Assembly (NCBI GenBank): GCA_028532985.1
Contig: JANCIK010000011.1
Coordinates: 2,108,001-2,172,000, forward strand
DNA from: Stropharia rugosoannulata
Lineage: Eukaryota > Basidiomycota > Agaricomycetes > Agaricales > Strophariaceae
Direction of reading: 5' to 3'
DNA: 64,000 nucleotides
The notes beneath the pieces are model-generated. The model did not search any database and was not told the origin of the DNA. It was given only the letters and a program-made list of their open reading frames with translations. The stretch's first letter is position 1, and every line of letters begins with the position of its first letter. Of this stretch, positions 41,378 to 51,558 are shown in pieces. Made by a program: the position numbers and the translations under genes.

Positions 41378-43090
41378 ATGCCTCCCTCGAAAGTAAACAC
41401 ACCACCGAGTAGAACAACAACAGGAGGAAGCTCCTCACGCAGCAGACGATCGGAACCCCCATCAACGAACTCGGAGGCGAGAGAACACCTCATACAGGTC
41501 AACTTCATAACAACAGAAGAACCATTAAACTCTATCAAAACACTGGCAAAGACAATAGAAAGATATATCCTCTCCGCAAGCACCTCGTCACTAACGTTGG
41601 GAATAGAGGGAAACCACACACTAAAAGCTCTAGCCATAATACTGGCCGAACTCGCGGACGAAGCAGAAGACTTCCAAACAGCATTGACCGAAACCGTAGA
41701 ACAATCGGTACACAAAGCTGTCACGGAGGCCAACACGGACTTACGGACCATCATCAAAGAAGAAGTCGACAAAGCTATAATTGTATCTCAACAAAGCGCG
41801 ACTGACACCAAAGAACACGTCGCGGCGGCAGTGGCGGCAACAAAAGAACAAATCGAAAAGGCGACAACGGAATGGACCACGGTTAGGCGCCACACTACCC
41901 ACCCGAGCGCAAAGGACCTCACAAACACGAAAGAAAGCTGGGCCACCATCACAAAACAAGGAGCCCCGAGGAACGCAAATCACCTAGTCGCAGCCAGAGC
42001 CGCAGTCGCTGCTAAACAAGTGAAGATCACCCTCCAAGGAGACACAGGACTACTGAAATCCACGGACGACAACCGCCAAACGAGGCTAAAGGCACAAGCG
42101 GCCATTACAAAAGAAGGACTCCCTCACCTAATTCACGCAGTAGAGAAATCAATAAAGTACAACAGTATACTATTCGAAATGGAAACAATCGACGGAGCAC
42201 AGTGGCTAAGGGAAGCGGTCAACACAGAGAGGATTACTAGGGAATGGGGGATAAAGTACGTACCTCGAACTTTCCAATTAATGGTTAAATTTGTCCCAGT
42301 AGCATGCGACATAGAGAAGGAGAAAGACGACATCCTAGAAGCGAACGGCATAAACCCAGCAGACATAAAAGAAATGCGATGGTTCAAACCAATCGAAAGA
42401 CGAAGAAAGGACCCACCCCAACTCGTAGCTAACATGCTAATAACCACAACAGACAACACGCTAGCAAATAACATAGTAAGTAAAGGGCTATACATTCACT
42501 CATCCAGACGCCCCGCCGAGAAGCAAAAACATACGCCGCTAAGATGCAATAAGTGCCAATTATACACCAATCATCTAGCGCGAGACTGCGAAGCGAAAGA
42601 AGACTGCTGCGCGTACTGTATGGGCAAACACCGCAGCGACTCCTGCGACGGCAACTCGGATCCCTGTTGCAGACCATGCGGGGGAGTAAAAGGACACTCA
42701 GCCACGGACTGGGACTGCCCGACTAACCAGAAAATGATAAAACAGCTAGATAAAAGGAACCCAGCAAACGCCATGCCATTCTTCCCCACCCTAGACCCAT
42801 ATACCTGGCTCATGCCAGACACTGCACCAACGGAAAAAATGACGCAGCGAGAACAAACAACACCCCCCCCCTTGCCCACCACGGAAGACGTGCAAGATAC
42901 GACAACCCCAAGACTACAAGCAACACCGGATGAAAACACACAGAGCTACGAAGAAGATAACAGGCAGGAACCACAAACCCGCGACAAACAGGCGGAAGCA
43001 CCCACGAGATACTGGGCAGACGACGTGCCGCTCAACATCAAGAACAACAAATTATTCTTCAGTAGTAGAAAACCAAGTAATCGAACATGA
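41378..43090 (+). CDS. LINE ORF1, gag-like RNA-binding protein
   Basis: 570 residues without introns. The N-terminal half has helical, Glu/Lys/Thr-rich sequence (EEVDKAIIVSQQ, AAVAATKEQIEKA) that could form a coiled coil. Three zinc-knuckle-like motifs sit at about residues 389-445: CNKCQLYTNHLARDC, CCAYCMGKHRSDSC and CCRPCGG...DWDC. The tail is Pro/Thr/Gln-rich. By analogy with other LINE ORF1 proteins it should bind the element's RNA as a nucleocapsid-like particle. Its stop overlaps the ORF2 start as ATGA. Confidence 0.92.
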   Translation: MPPSKVNTPPSRTTTGGSSSRSRRSEPPSTNSEAREHLIQVNFITTEEPLNSIKTLAKTIERYILSASTSSLTLGIEGNHTLKALAIILAELADEAEDFQTALTETVEQSVHKAVTEANTDLRTIIKEEVDKAIIVSQQSATDTKEHVAAAVAATKEQIEKATTEWTTVRRHTTHPSAKDLTNTKESWATITKQGAPRNANHLVAARAAVAAKQVKITLQGDTGLLKSTDDNRQTRLKAQAAITKEGLPHLIHAVEKSIKYNSILFEMETIDGAQWLREAVNTERITREWGIKYVPRTFQLMVKFVPVACDIEKEKDDILEANGINPADIKEMRWFKPIERRRKDPPQLVANMLITTTDNTLANNIVSKGLYIHSSRRPAEKQKHTPLRCNKCQLYTNHLARDCEAKEDCCAYCMGKHRSDSCDGNSDPCCRPCGGVKGHSATDWDCPTNQKMIKQLDKRNPANAMPFFPTLDPYTWLMPDTAPTEKMTQREQTTPPPLPTTEDVQDTTTPRLQATPDENTQSYEEDNRQEPQTRDKQAEAPTRYWADDVPLNIKNNKLFFSSRKPSNRT

Positions 43091-46000
43091 GTCACAACCG
43101 CAGGTCAGACTCGAGACAAACGAATCATGCAATTAACGGCGCAAATCCCAACAAGCTACGTATCCTCCAAATCAATCTCTGTAAATCCCCCGCAGCTCAC
43201 ATGGCACTGATAAACGGCAACCTAAAGGAAGAGTGGGATATACTACTGGTACAAGAACCACATGCCAACTTCTACAAGCACGTCTCAACCCCATCGGGAT
43301 TCCGACAAGTATACCCGGATAGCAAACTTCGTGAAGAACGAGGCATGAGATCAGCCATATGGGTAAACGCCATAATCAGCACAAACTCCTGGCGCGCAGT
43401 GAATATCCCCGATACAACCGACGTCACAGCCATCCAAGTAGACACTGAAATAGGTACCATTCACATATTCAATATATACAATGACTGCAACAACGACAAT
43501 GCACAAAACGCGACAGACAAATACATGGACGAAAACAAGGACATATTATCAAAGCCTGACAGTCATATATTATGGTGCGGCGACTTCAACAGACACCACC
43601 CACTATGGGACGACGACACAGAAAGGGACCGTCTCTTCACAAATCACGCATTAGCGCAAGCCGAACAACTAATATTAATACTAGCTAAGTGGAATCTAAA
43701 CATGCTACTACCAAAGGGTAATCCAACGCTACAGCACTGGAACACGGGTAACTACTCTCGCCCAGACAATGTATTCGGAACCGAAGACCTAAAAAACAGA
43801 ATGATCAGCTGCAAAGTGGTGGCCGAAATCCGCCCGCCCAAAACTGACCACTACCCAATAGGAACAGTCATCGACACAGAAAAGACCCAGGCCCCGCAAA
43901 CTACAAGAGTTAACTTCACCAAGACAAACTGGGAGAAATTCAACCAAGTACTCAACGAGAAACTCAAAGACGACATCAAAGGCACTCCCATCGCAAACGA
44001 AGCCGAATTCACACGCAGGAACCAAGAACTGATCAAGGCAATTCAAGAGACTATCGAAGAAGTCTCGCCAGTTCACAAACCCTTCAAATCCATGAAACGC
44101 TGGTGGACGGAGGAACTAACGGCCATGAAATCAGAATGCGGAAAGATGAGACGGCAAGCATACAAGATGAGGGGCATAAGAGACCATCCCATACATGCGG
44201 AATGCAAGGAAAAGCACTCGGAATACGCCAAAGCAATCATCAAAGCTAAAAAGTCCCACTGGAGCGAATTTCTCGAGAACGCGACGGAACAAGACCTATG
44301 GACATCAAACGGGTACCTAAAATCCCCAGTAGGAGACGGAGGACAACCGAGAATGCCATCTATTACCAAATTCAACATCGACGGTACAACAACCCAATTA
44401 GACGACAACAAGAGCAAAGCAGAAGAGATAGCAAAGACCTTTTTCCCGCCGCGTCCGCCACCCACAGCAGATCTGCACAATGAAGACAATGAATACCCAA
44501 CTCCGATACCTCCGCACCTCCCATTAACAGCTAAACGAGTAGAAAGACACATCATGGCCACATCCTCGAATAAAGCCCCAGGACCGGACGGAATCCCGAA
44601 CCTAGTACTGCAGAAGTGCGTAGCAATAATAACTCCAATACTAACAGAGATATACACAGCAGCTATCGAAAACGGCTGGTACTACGAAGGATGGAAGGAG
44701 TCAATCACGTGCGTACTCAAGAAGCCCGGAAAACCAGACTACGGTGTAGCAAAGGCATACAGACCAATCGCCCTCCTAGCCACAATAGCAAAAGTCCTCT
44801 CCGCAATCATAGCGGAAGACATCACACGCATCATAGAATTACACGACCTCCTGCCAGCAAACCACTTCGGCGGTCGCCCCGGAAGAACCACGACAGACGC
44901 GCTACATTACCTAGTGACTAGAGTAACAAAAGCCTGGCAAGAAAAAAAGGTAGTATCAATCTTATACCTGGACGTCGAAGGGGCCTTCCCCAATGCAGTA
45001 ACCGACCGAGTAATCCACAATATGAAGAAAAGAAAGATTCCGACCAAATACGTAGAGCTAATTCAACAAATGCTACAGAACCGAAGCACTCGACTGAGGT
45101 TCGACGACTTCATGTCAGAACCAAGAGACATAGATAATGGAATAGGGCAGGGCTGCCCGCTGTCGATGGTATTATACATAATTTATAATGCTGACTTACT
45201 AGAGATCCCGCAGGACAAAGACGAAGACGCCATAGGATACGTCGACGACGCAGCACTCATTGCAATCGGAGATAACTTCAAAGAGACGGTAGCAAAACTA
45301 AGATCAATGATGAACAGACCACAAGGCGGCTTCAAATGGTCAGAAGACCACAACTCCAAGTTCGAGATATCGAAGGTGGCAGTGATGCACCTCTCAAGAA
45401 AAACCAGTACAACAATCACCGGCGAACGAATCAAACTGCGAGAAACTGCACCAACACTAAGACTAAAAGGGAAGAAGGTGAAGGTAGTCGAAGAATACAA
45501 GTACCTCGGAGTATTGATCGACTCTGAGCTGCGATGGAAAGCACAAACGATGCGAGCAGCAGAAAAAGCCACTAAATGGGTACTGCTATTTAAAAGACTA
45601 ACAAAACCATCTACAGGAATCAGAATGGCGCTAATGCGACGACTATACATAGCGGTATGCATACCGAAGATGACATATGCCTTAGACATATGGTATCAAC
45701 CTCCCCACAAACAAATCGGAGCCAAACGAAACAGCGGTTCAGTAGCAGCCACCAAAGCACTAGCAAGAGCGCAACGCATAGCCAGTTTGGCCATCTCAGG
45801 AGCCCTGAAATCCACAGCGACAGACATAGCAGAAGCGCATGCAAATATACCACCAATGGCAGAGATGCTACGATACACTTACAGAAGAAACTTCGCACGC
45901 ATGCTAACACTTCCGAACTCGCACCCCAACAAAACAGAGATCACGAAACAACTGCGCCCCAAAGCAAGAGCGAACGAATCCTCAATAGTAAAAATGAGAA

Positions 46001-47091
46001 GAATGGATCCAGAAATGGACAGTTGGTCGGTAGAAACAATAAAACCTCGCACCAGCCCTCCAGACAATCAGAAAACGTACACTACCAAGATAGCAAAAAC
46101 CAGAGCTAAGTCAATCCAACATGAAAAAGACAGTGACGCAGACATAACTATATACACAGATGGATCAGGAGTCGACGGCGGCATCGGAGCAGCGGCAGTG
46201 TTATATAAGAAAGGCTCAGTTACACCCACATCAACATTACGATTTCACCTAGGTCCAGCAACATCCCACTCAACGTACGAGGGCGAAGCAATCGGCTTAT
46301 TACTGGCAACGTGGATGATAAGAAAATTAGGAGGAGGTAACATCGACAATAATAAGATCGAAGTATACGTAGACTGTCAAAGCGCAATTGAAACAGCCGA
46401 AAAGATGACAACAGGACCAGGGCAATACATATACGACGAACTCAGGAAAATGACCGAAGCGCTAAAACAGCTAAGTAATAAACAGAACATATTCACGATA
46501 CACTGGATCTCGGCACACAGCGACGTGATAGGGAACGAAAAAGTGGACGAAGAGGCAAAAAAGGCAGCTAAAGGAGATCCAACTGCAGCACTATGGCTGC
46601 CCCCACTACTACGTAAACCACTACCACGAAGCGTTTCAAGCGTACGACAAGCAATCAAACTCAAATTAAAGGGAGAGAGACACGTCGCATGGGACAATTC
46701 GCCAAGAAGACATAAAATCGACCCAAACAAAACTGAGTACCCGTTCAAAGAATACATAAAACTCGCTGAATCACTAAACAGACGCAGATGCAGTATATTA
46801 ATACAGTTAAGAAGTGGTCATATACCACTCAATGACTACTTACACAAAAGAAAGCTGGCCGAAACTGACAAATGCGAGAAGTGCACGCTACAGCGGCGAG
46901 AAACATTAGACCATGTCATAAAGGAATGCCCAGCCTATGCTCAACAACGTACTATACTAAGGCGACAAATATATACACGAGGAATGGCAAACCCGAGAAA
47001 AACAATGTCCGACCCAACCAAAGCAAAAGCGATAATAGAATTTATTCTAAACACTGGAAGATGGCGTACAGGCACACTCTTACCACAATGA
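43087..47091 (+). CDS. LINE ORF2, endonuclease-reverse transcriptase-RNase H polyprotein
   Basis: 1,334 residues. Domains in order: APE-like endonuclease (QINLCKSP near residue 30, LLVQEPH near 55, WCGDFNRHHPLW near 162, TDHYPIG near 252); reverse transcriptase (APGPDGIPN, YRPIALLATIAKV, FGGRPGRTTTDAL, LYLDVEGAF, QGCPLSMVLY, and the catalytic YVDDA near 718); RNase H (YTDGSG near 1022, YEGEA near 1063, YVDCQS near 1094, KVDEEA near 1155); and a C-terminal CEKC..H..C zinc motif near 1262. All expected catalytic acids are visible. The protein nicks target DNA and primes reverse transcription from it. Translation probably depends on termination-reinitiation at the ATGA overlap. Confidence 0.95.
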   Translation: MSHNRRSDSRQTNHAINGANPNKLRILQINLCKSPAAHMALINGNLKEEWDILLVQEPHANFYKHVSTPSGFRQVYPDSKLREERGMRSAIWVNAIISTNSWRAVNIPDTTDVTAIQVDTEIGTIHIFNIYNDCNNDNAQNATDKYMDENKDILSKPDSHILWCGDFNRHHPLWDDDTERDRLFTNHALAQAEQLILILAKWNLNMLLPKGNPTLQHWNTGNYSRPDNVFGTEDLKNRMISCKVVAEIRPPKTDHYPIGTVIDTEKTQAPQTTRVNFTKTNWEKFNQVLNEKLKDDIKGTPIANEAEFTRRNQELIKAIQETIEEVSPVHKPFKSMKRWWTEELTAMKSECGKMRRQAYKMRGIRDHPIHAECKEKHSEYAKAIIKAKKSHWSEFLENATEQDLWTSNGYLKSPVGDGGQPRMPSITKFNIDGTTTQLDDNKSKAEEIAKTFFPPRPPPTADLHNEDNEYPTPIPPHLPLTAKRVERHIMATSSNKAPGPDGIPNLVLQKCVAIITPILTEIYTAAIENGWYYEGWKESITCVLKKPGKPDYGVAKAYRPIALLATIAKVLSAIIAEDITRIIELHDLLPANHFGGRPGRTTTDALHYLVTRVTKAWQEKKVVSILYLDVEGAFPNAVTDRVIHNMKKRKIPTKYVELIQQMLQNRSTRLRFDDFMSEPRDIDNGIGQGCPLSMVLYIIYNADLLEIPQDKDEDAIGYVDDAALIAIGDNFKETVAKLRSMMNRPQGGFKWSEDHNSKFEISKVAVMHLSRKTSTTITGERIKLRETAPTLRLKGKKVKVVEEYKYLGVLIDSELRWKAQTMRAAEKATKWVLLFKRLTKPSTGIRMALMRRLYIAVCIPKMTYALDIWYQPPHKQIGAKRNSGSVAATKALARAQRIASLAISGALKSTATDIAEAHANIPPMAEMLRYTYRRNFARMLTLPNSHPNKTEITKQLRPKARANESSIVKMRRMDPEMDSWSVETIKPRTSPPDNQKTYTTKIAKTRAKSIQHEKDSDADITIYTDGSGVDGGIGAAAVLYKKGSVTPTSTLRFHLGPATSHSTYEGEAIGLLLATWMIRKLGGGNIDNNKIEVYVDCQSAIETAEKMTTGPGQYIYDELRKMTEALKQLSNKQNIFTIHWISAHSDVIGNEKVDEEAKKAAKGDPTAALWLPPLLRKPLPRSVSSVRQAIKLKLKGERHVAWDNSPRRHKIDPNKTEYPFKEYIKLAESLNRRRCSILIQLRSGHIPLNDYLHKRKLAETDKCEKCTLQRRETLDHVIKECPAYAQQRTILRRQIYTRGMANPRKTMSDPTKAKAIIEFILNTGRWRTGTLLPQ

Positions 47092-47519
47092 TAACCGGAA
47101 TACTACAGTAACAAACGAAGTAATCACCCCAAAAATACAATAATCCAACATAATCCCATACACTAAAACTCACATAATCCCCGACCACCGCGCGACCAAA
47201 TATACGACCGACGCACTCTCGCGAGCCAACTAGAGGCAGCGACGGGGCATACAATAGAAACAAGAAGAACCTCAAATAGACGACCAAGGAAACAACTCAA
47301 TGACGGCAGACCGCGGGGTGATTAAACGGCGTTTCCGTGCCGGAGGGGAGGGGGAACGACGTCCCGGACGTTTCCTACCTCCCTTGCAAATCACAAGCGA
47401 AGCTCAAGGCCGGGCATTGGGGCCCAGCGAAGAACAAAACAATTAATACTTAATTATATTAATGTACATGTACAAAGTCTGTAATAGTCCCTAACTCGAC
47501 AGACAATAAACGAGATTAC
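47092..47519 (+). other. LINE 3' UTR
   Basis: A 428-base untranslated region precedes the poly(A) tail. It includes a GC-rich block near 47330-47420 and is present in the truncated copy with one visible difference. It is the probable recognition site for the element's own reverse transcriptase. Confidence 0.75.
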
Positions 47520-47540
47520 AAAAAAAAAAAAAAAAAAAAA

Positions 47541-47553
47541 AATAGTGCTGGCA
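47541..47553 (+). repeat. target-site duplication, right copy, of full-length LINE
   Basis: Second copy of AATAGTGCTGGCA, directly following the poly(A) tail. Confidence 0.92.
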
Positions 47554-48590
47554 GTGAAAGGGGTCTAGCTGCCGGGGAGGATGCTTCAGCTGATGCCTAC
47601 AACACTGACGAAGAGAATGAATCTGATAGCAAGGAGTCGAGCAACAGTGGATCCGCCGACGAAGATGTTAGCTATGAGTCTGATATTGATTGGTGCCTTG
47701 AGATGTTAGCGGAAGACGGCGGGACCGGCGAGTCAGTCAACGATGAAGAAGACGATGCCTCTGGAGGCGACTGTAATGGTTACAGCGATACGAGCAACAA
47801 CAAATATAGCGGCAGTGACACAGATGAAGAGGAAAGCGCTGAGGATAGCGGTGCAGACTCGGACAGTGCGGACGAAGACGAGCCTGGCAGTGAACTTAGT
47901 AGCAACGAAGGAGAGAAAGGTAATACCAGTTTAGTTAAATTTCCCTCATTTGACGAACGTTTATTAGTTGGAACACGTGAGGATATGTGGCCGGTTGGCT
48001 CAAAGTTGCGTATCCGATTCCTGGACGGTCAGCCAAAATACCACAAGCTTGTTATGAAGCACGCTCGAACGTGGGAAAAATATGCCAACATCCGGTTCCA
48101 GGTGGTCTCCGAAGGCAAAGCTGAAATCCGCGTCACCTTCCAGCATAAGGGATGGTATACATACATTGGTACTCGCTCTAAATTAGTTCCACAGTCCAAA
48201 TTCACTATGAATCTCCATGTCAGATCGACAACCGCTGAAGTGGAACTCCAATCCAATGTGTTACACGAGTTCGGCCATGCTCTGGGATGCGTTCACGAGC
48301 ATGCCTCGGCCAGTTCAAGTATAAAGTGGAACAAGAGAATGGTCTACAGGCATTATTCTGCTCCCCCCAATAACTGGACGAGGGCGATGATAGATCAAAA
48401 TATTCTCAATCCTCAGACGAAACCGTCGCATTCGAAGAAATTCGACAACAAATCCATAATGATGTATCCTGTTGACCCCCGTTTAACGAAGGATGGCATA
48501 GGAATTAAGCGCAACGTCGTCTTGTCAACAATGGATAAGCGATACATCCGAACGATGTACCCGTTCAATACAACGAAGAAACTAATCTAG
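47554..48590 (+). pseudogene. 3' part of the LINE-split metzincin-like metallopeptidase gene
   Basis: Resuming after the duplication, the frame is in phase with 41082-41256 and continues without a stop to 48590. The first ~130 residues are Asp/Glu/Ser-rich. The peptidase domain starts at MWPVGSKLRIRFLDG and carries the zinc site HEFGHALGCVHEH and a Met-turn-like SIMMYPVD. Domain sequence matches the intact gene at 52907-54130 closely (MWPIGETLKVRFLDG, HEFGHVLGCIHEH, SIMLYPID). The coding sequence is otherwise undamaged, so the LINE seems to be the only lesion. An ATG at 47703 could in principle start a shorter protein that keeps the whole peptidase domain. Confidence 0.85.
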
Positions 48591-49328
48591 GATTGCGATA
48601 TATTGATCAAGTCCCTGAACGTCACCTGGTGACTCGAACGTTCTGAAAGCCTGGTAAGTCATAAAATTGAAGTCGCATCTCAATTCTCAGCCAGCAGGAT
48701 CACAGGTTGAAGTACAGAAAGAGTTTGCATTACCTACGCATACATGATAGAGTGCTCATGTGTATGATTGTTTAATTCGAGTTGCTTTGCTTGACAGAAG
48801 CTCTGGTGCATGCAAGGTTTCCTCTTAGATCTGAGAGTTCGCCATTAAATGCCCAAAAACGTTGAGAGAACTTCGCATATGAGTTAACACTCAGGCCTCA
48901 GTCAGCACGACTAAGCCTAGTCCCTATAGGGCGAGTCACGAGCCGCGGGTAATTGGTGGGTTGTACGGATTAAGCAAGGTGTGCACTTGACACGCACGCG
49001 CCTTTGCGCTCGGAGTCGTCGAGTGCGGGTGGTATTTACATCAACCTGTGTTGGTCGCGGTATGTAAGGGTGAGAGTAGAACGTAGGTTAATTAGCCCAA
49101 AGTTAGCCAGTCCGTTCACATTGACCTGTGTGTATATGATGACCGCCGTTTATGACCAACCGGCCCTTCGCAAACTCGCCCGTCTCATACCAGGCTCCTA
49201 GAACCAGCCTCTAGCTCGTATCGCTTGCTGGAGTTTATTACTAGAAAAAAGAAGAGTGCCTTGAGAGTGCGAATGTCCTAATTTACAGCGAGAAAGATAC
49301 ATTATATGAACGGATGTGCCATTATCTG
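48591..49328. other. intergenic, no gene seen
   Basis: This holds the 3' flanks of the split peptidase and of FAD oxidase A, which converge here. Confidence 0.4.
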
Positions 49329-51558
49329 CTATAAATCTAAAGGTAGTTCTGGTCCAGGACCCGCGTTAGGAAGTGGAATACGAAACCCGCCAGTCATATC
49401 CATGATATTTTCCGGATCATATTTGGCACGAACTCCACTCAGCATCCCGATGTTGTTTTGATAAATGCGATGAACGGGAGTATTTTCGAGGGACATGTTA
49501 GAGTAATAGGGATAGTCCATTGTCGTGCATCGCTCGTTCAGTGCGACGTGATATATGATCTTGAGAGCCCTATTCATTTCTCCAATCCAGAAATCGTCGT
49601 CTTTCTGGTGCTTCCAGCGGAAGTAGGCGAAAAGTGGGGCAAAGGGTGTATCCCTGTCGTGGGGCCACGCTGCGCCTGCAGGACTATTTTCAAATAGCTT
49701 TGCGTGGAATGGCCAGACGTTAATCTGAACCATTTCTCCCTGTTTCCTTACAAGCTGCTTGGCGGATTCCTGAGGAATTGAAGGATGGTGTGATTTGTAA
49801 TACTAACCTGTTATGAAGACTTTACTTACAGCGGACTCCTTCTCGATCGTATTCACAAGTTTCTTTGTATATTTTGAGACCATGATACAAGCAAAACGGC
49901 CACTTCAAGAATTCTCTTATGAGCAAGACGGTTGATGAGGTCAGAAAATACGTACCGTGCTTTCAACTGACCAAGGTGCATCATGTCTCCGGGGGTTTCG
50001 TTCCTCAATATGCCAGGTCCCTTCCCGGCATTCGGCAATGGCAACGAGAAGTCAGTCGCACCATGAATACGAGCATCATCATCGTAGAATGGGACTAAAT
50101 CATACGGGTGGTGTAATATCTGTTGAACACTGCCGTAAGACATCTCACAAAAGCCGTCATCCTGTTCAGAAAGGTCGATGGTGCGCTCGGTGCTATCACC
50201 TGTATGGTCTTTAGTAGCCACTGAAAGTCGATGTCGGGCAGAGCTCCAACCAACGGGATCGGAACTTTGACTTTCCTTGATGATATCGCGAAACTCTTTA
50301 AAGGGTATTTCATCCTCATTCTCTGGTTTTTGGCCGTCAAAGAGGCATAGAACAGATATGTTCGTCTACAAAGCCGTGTATATGACGTGAGCGCGAATCT
50401 CGCATCCAATGCTACCGCTTACAGTTGGCTTGCGTTGACCAGAGAGCAAAATGTGACGGAATGATGCTAAAATGGATGCTTCCTTCCTTGTCTCTTTGGA
50501 GATGAATCCGACTATAGCGCGTTTTACCTTGTCTGAATCTTTACGAGATATAGTGAGAGATGCGCCCTGAATGAAATGGCTTTATTGAGGTTAACACACA
50601 CTGATTCGTGGGATTACACTAACATATATTGGGCCTTGGTAATGTGTTTTGAGCGTGAACTCGGTCACGACCCCAAAATTATTCCCACCTCCCTAAGTCA
50701 ACAACGACATTAGCATTCTCATAATCCAGTTAGATTCAACTCACCCGAAGGGCGTGAAATAAATCTCTGTTCAAGGTTAAGGTAGCCACTTTTATCTCTC
50801 CAGATGGAAGAATAATTCGGTATCCAATGACGTTATCAATACCGAGGCCGTAATTGCTGGACTTGAAGGAGTAACCACCACCCAGTAACCATCCAGCAAC
50901 GCCCATATCCCGATGTCCACCAACAACGTTACGATTATACTCAACAATGGCTTTATGAACAGTCTGCCAGAGACAGCCCGCACCAACAGCAACGGTCTGA
51001 TCGACTTCATTGTATACCACAGTAGAAAAGCGAACCATGGAAATATGAATGCCTCGAGTAGAGCTGAAAGCTGGGACCATGGAATGTCCCCCTCCTTTAA
51101 TCTATGGAAAAATTTGAGGAAAATAAAGCTTATATTTCGCCTCCAATACGTACCGCAAAGGGGACCTTGTACTTCGCAATAATGCTGATCTGCCGATTGC
51201 AGTTGCAATTAGGTGAACCCAGGAAAATAAGGGATCTCTCTAGCGTACCATGGAGGCCAAATCAGATTCGTTTCCCGGCTCGACGGCGAGAGAAGCGGGT
51301 TCAATGCTGCTGTCTATGTAGTGAGCTAAGCTGTCTTGATACCCTTGATCTCCTACATCAAAAATCAACATATTTAAGACGGTCTATTCGGAGTTGACTG
51401 GACTAAATACCGTCTCGAAACACTACGGAGCCTGCAGTGGATACCTTGCAGATCTCTGAAATATCATGTATAGCCTTCGCCATGTCCGATTTCACCTGTT
51501 TAACGACAGTGTAAGCTACGGGACTGATTATGAGTTGAACGGATAATCATACACTCAT
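49329..51558 (-). CDS. FAD-linked oxidase A (PCMH-type, BBE-like/AA7-like)
   Basis: Several exons are inferred on the minus strand by alignment to paralogue B at 57600-59791. The first exon holds only ATG AGT; a large part of the N terminus follows after an intron (VKSDMAKAIHDISEI). FAD-domain marks: FAIKGGGHSMVPAFSS (His for covalent FAD), GAGCLWQTVHKAI, and VAGWLLGGGYSFKSSNYGLGIDN. The substrate domain continues to WPFHAKLFENSP and YPYYSNMSLEN, and the C terminus has VRAKYDPENIMDMTGGFRIPL. The Cys that makes the second flavin bond in bicovalent members is absent (GGHRDMGVAGW). No signal peptide is obvious. Such enzymes oxidise sugars or other alcohols and release hydrogen peroxide; the substrate is unknown. 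Compared with paralogue B it has an extended Pro/Gly tail. Confidence 0.85.

Larger units (their letters stand above)
41257..47542 (+). mobile_element. full-length Tad-like non-LTR retrotransposon (LINE)
   Basis: About 6.3 kb with a 121-base 5' UTR, ORF1 (gag-like, 41378-43090), ORF2 (endonuclease, reverse transcriptase, RNase H, 43087-47091), a 430-base 3' UTR and a poly(A) tail (47520-47542). RNase H plus an APE-type endonuclease and a gag-like ORF1 with zinc knuckles fits the I/Tad1 group common in fungi. Both ORFs are uninterrupted and all catalytic motifs are present. Together with the exact target duplications and the near-identical copy at 3536-4806, this points to recent, possibly continuing, activity. 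The sense strand is visibly rich in A and C compared with the flanking genes. It inserted in the same orientation as the peptidase gene it breaks. Confidence 0.95.

Noticed and set aside
46377..46757. 126-codon antisense frame inside LINE ORF2, identical to one at 4315-4695
   Set aside because: Identity reflects the shared LINE sequence; the sense frame carries RNase H motifs, so the antisense frame is a by-product of A/C-rich coding sequence.
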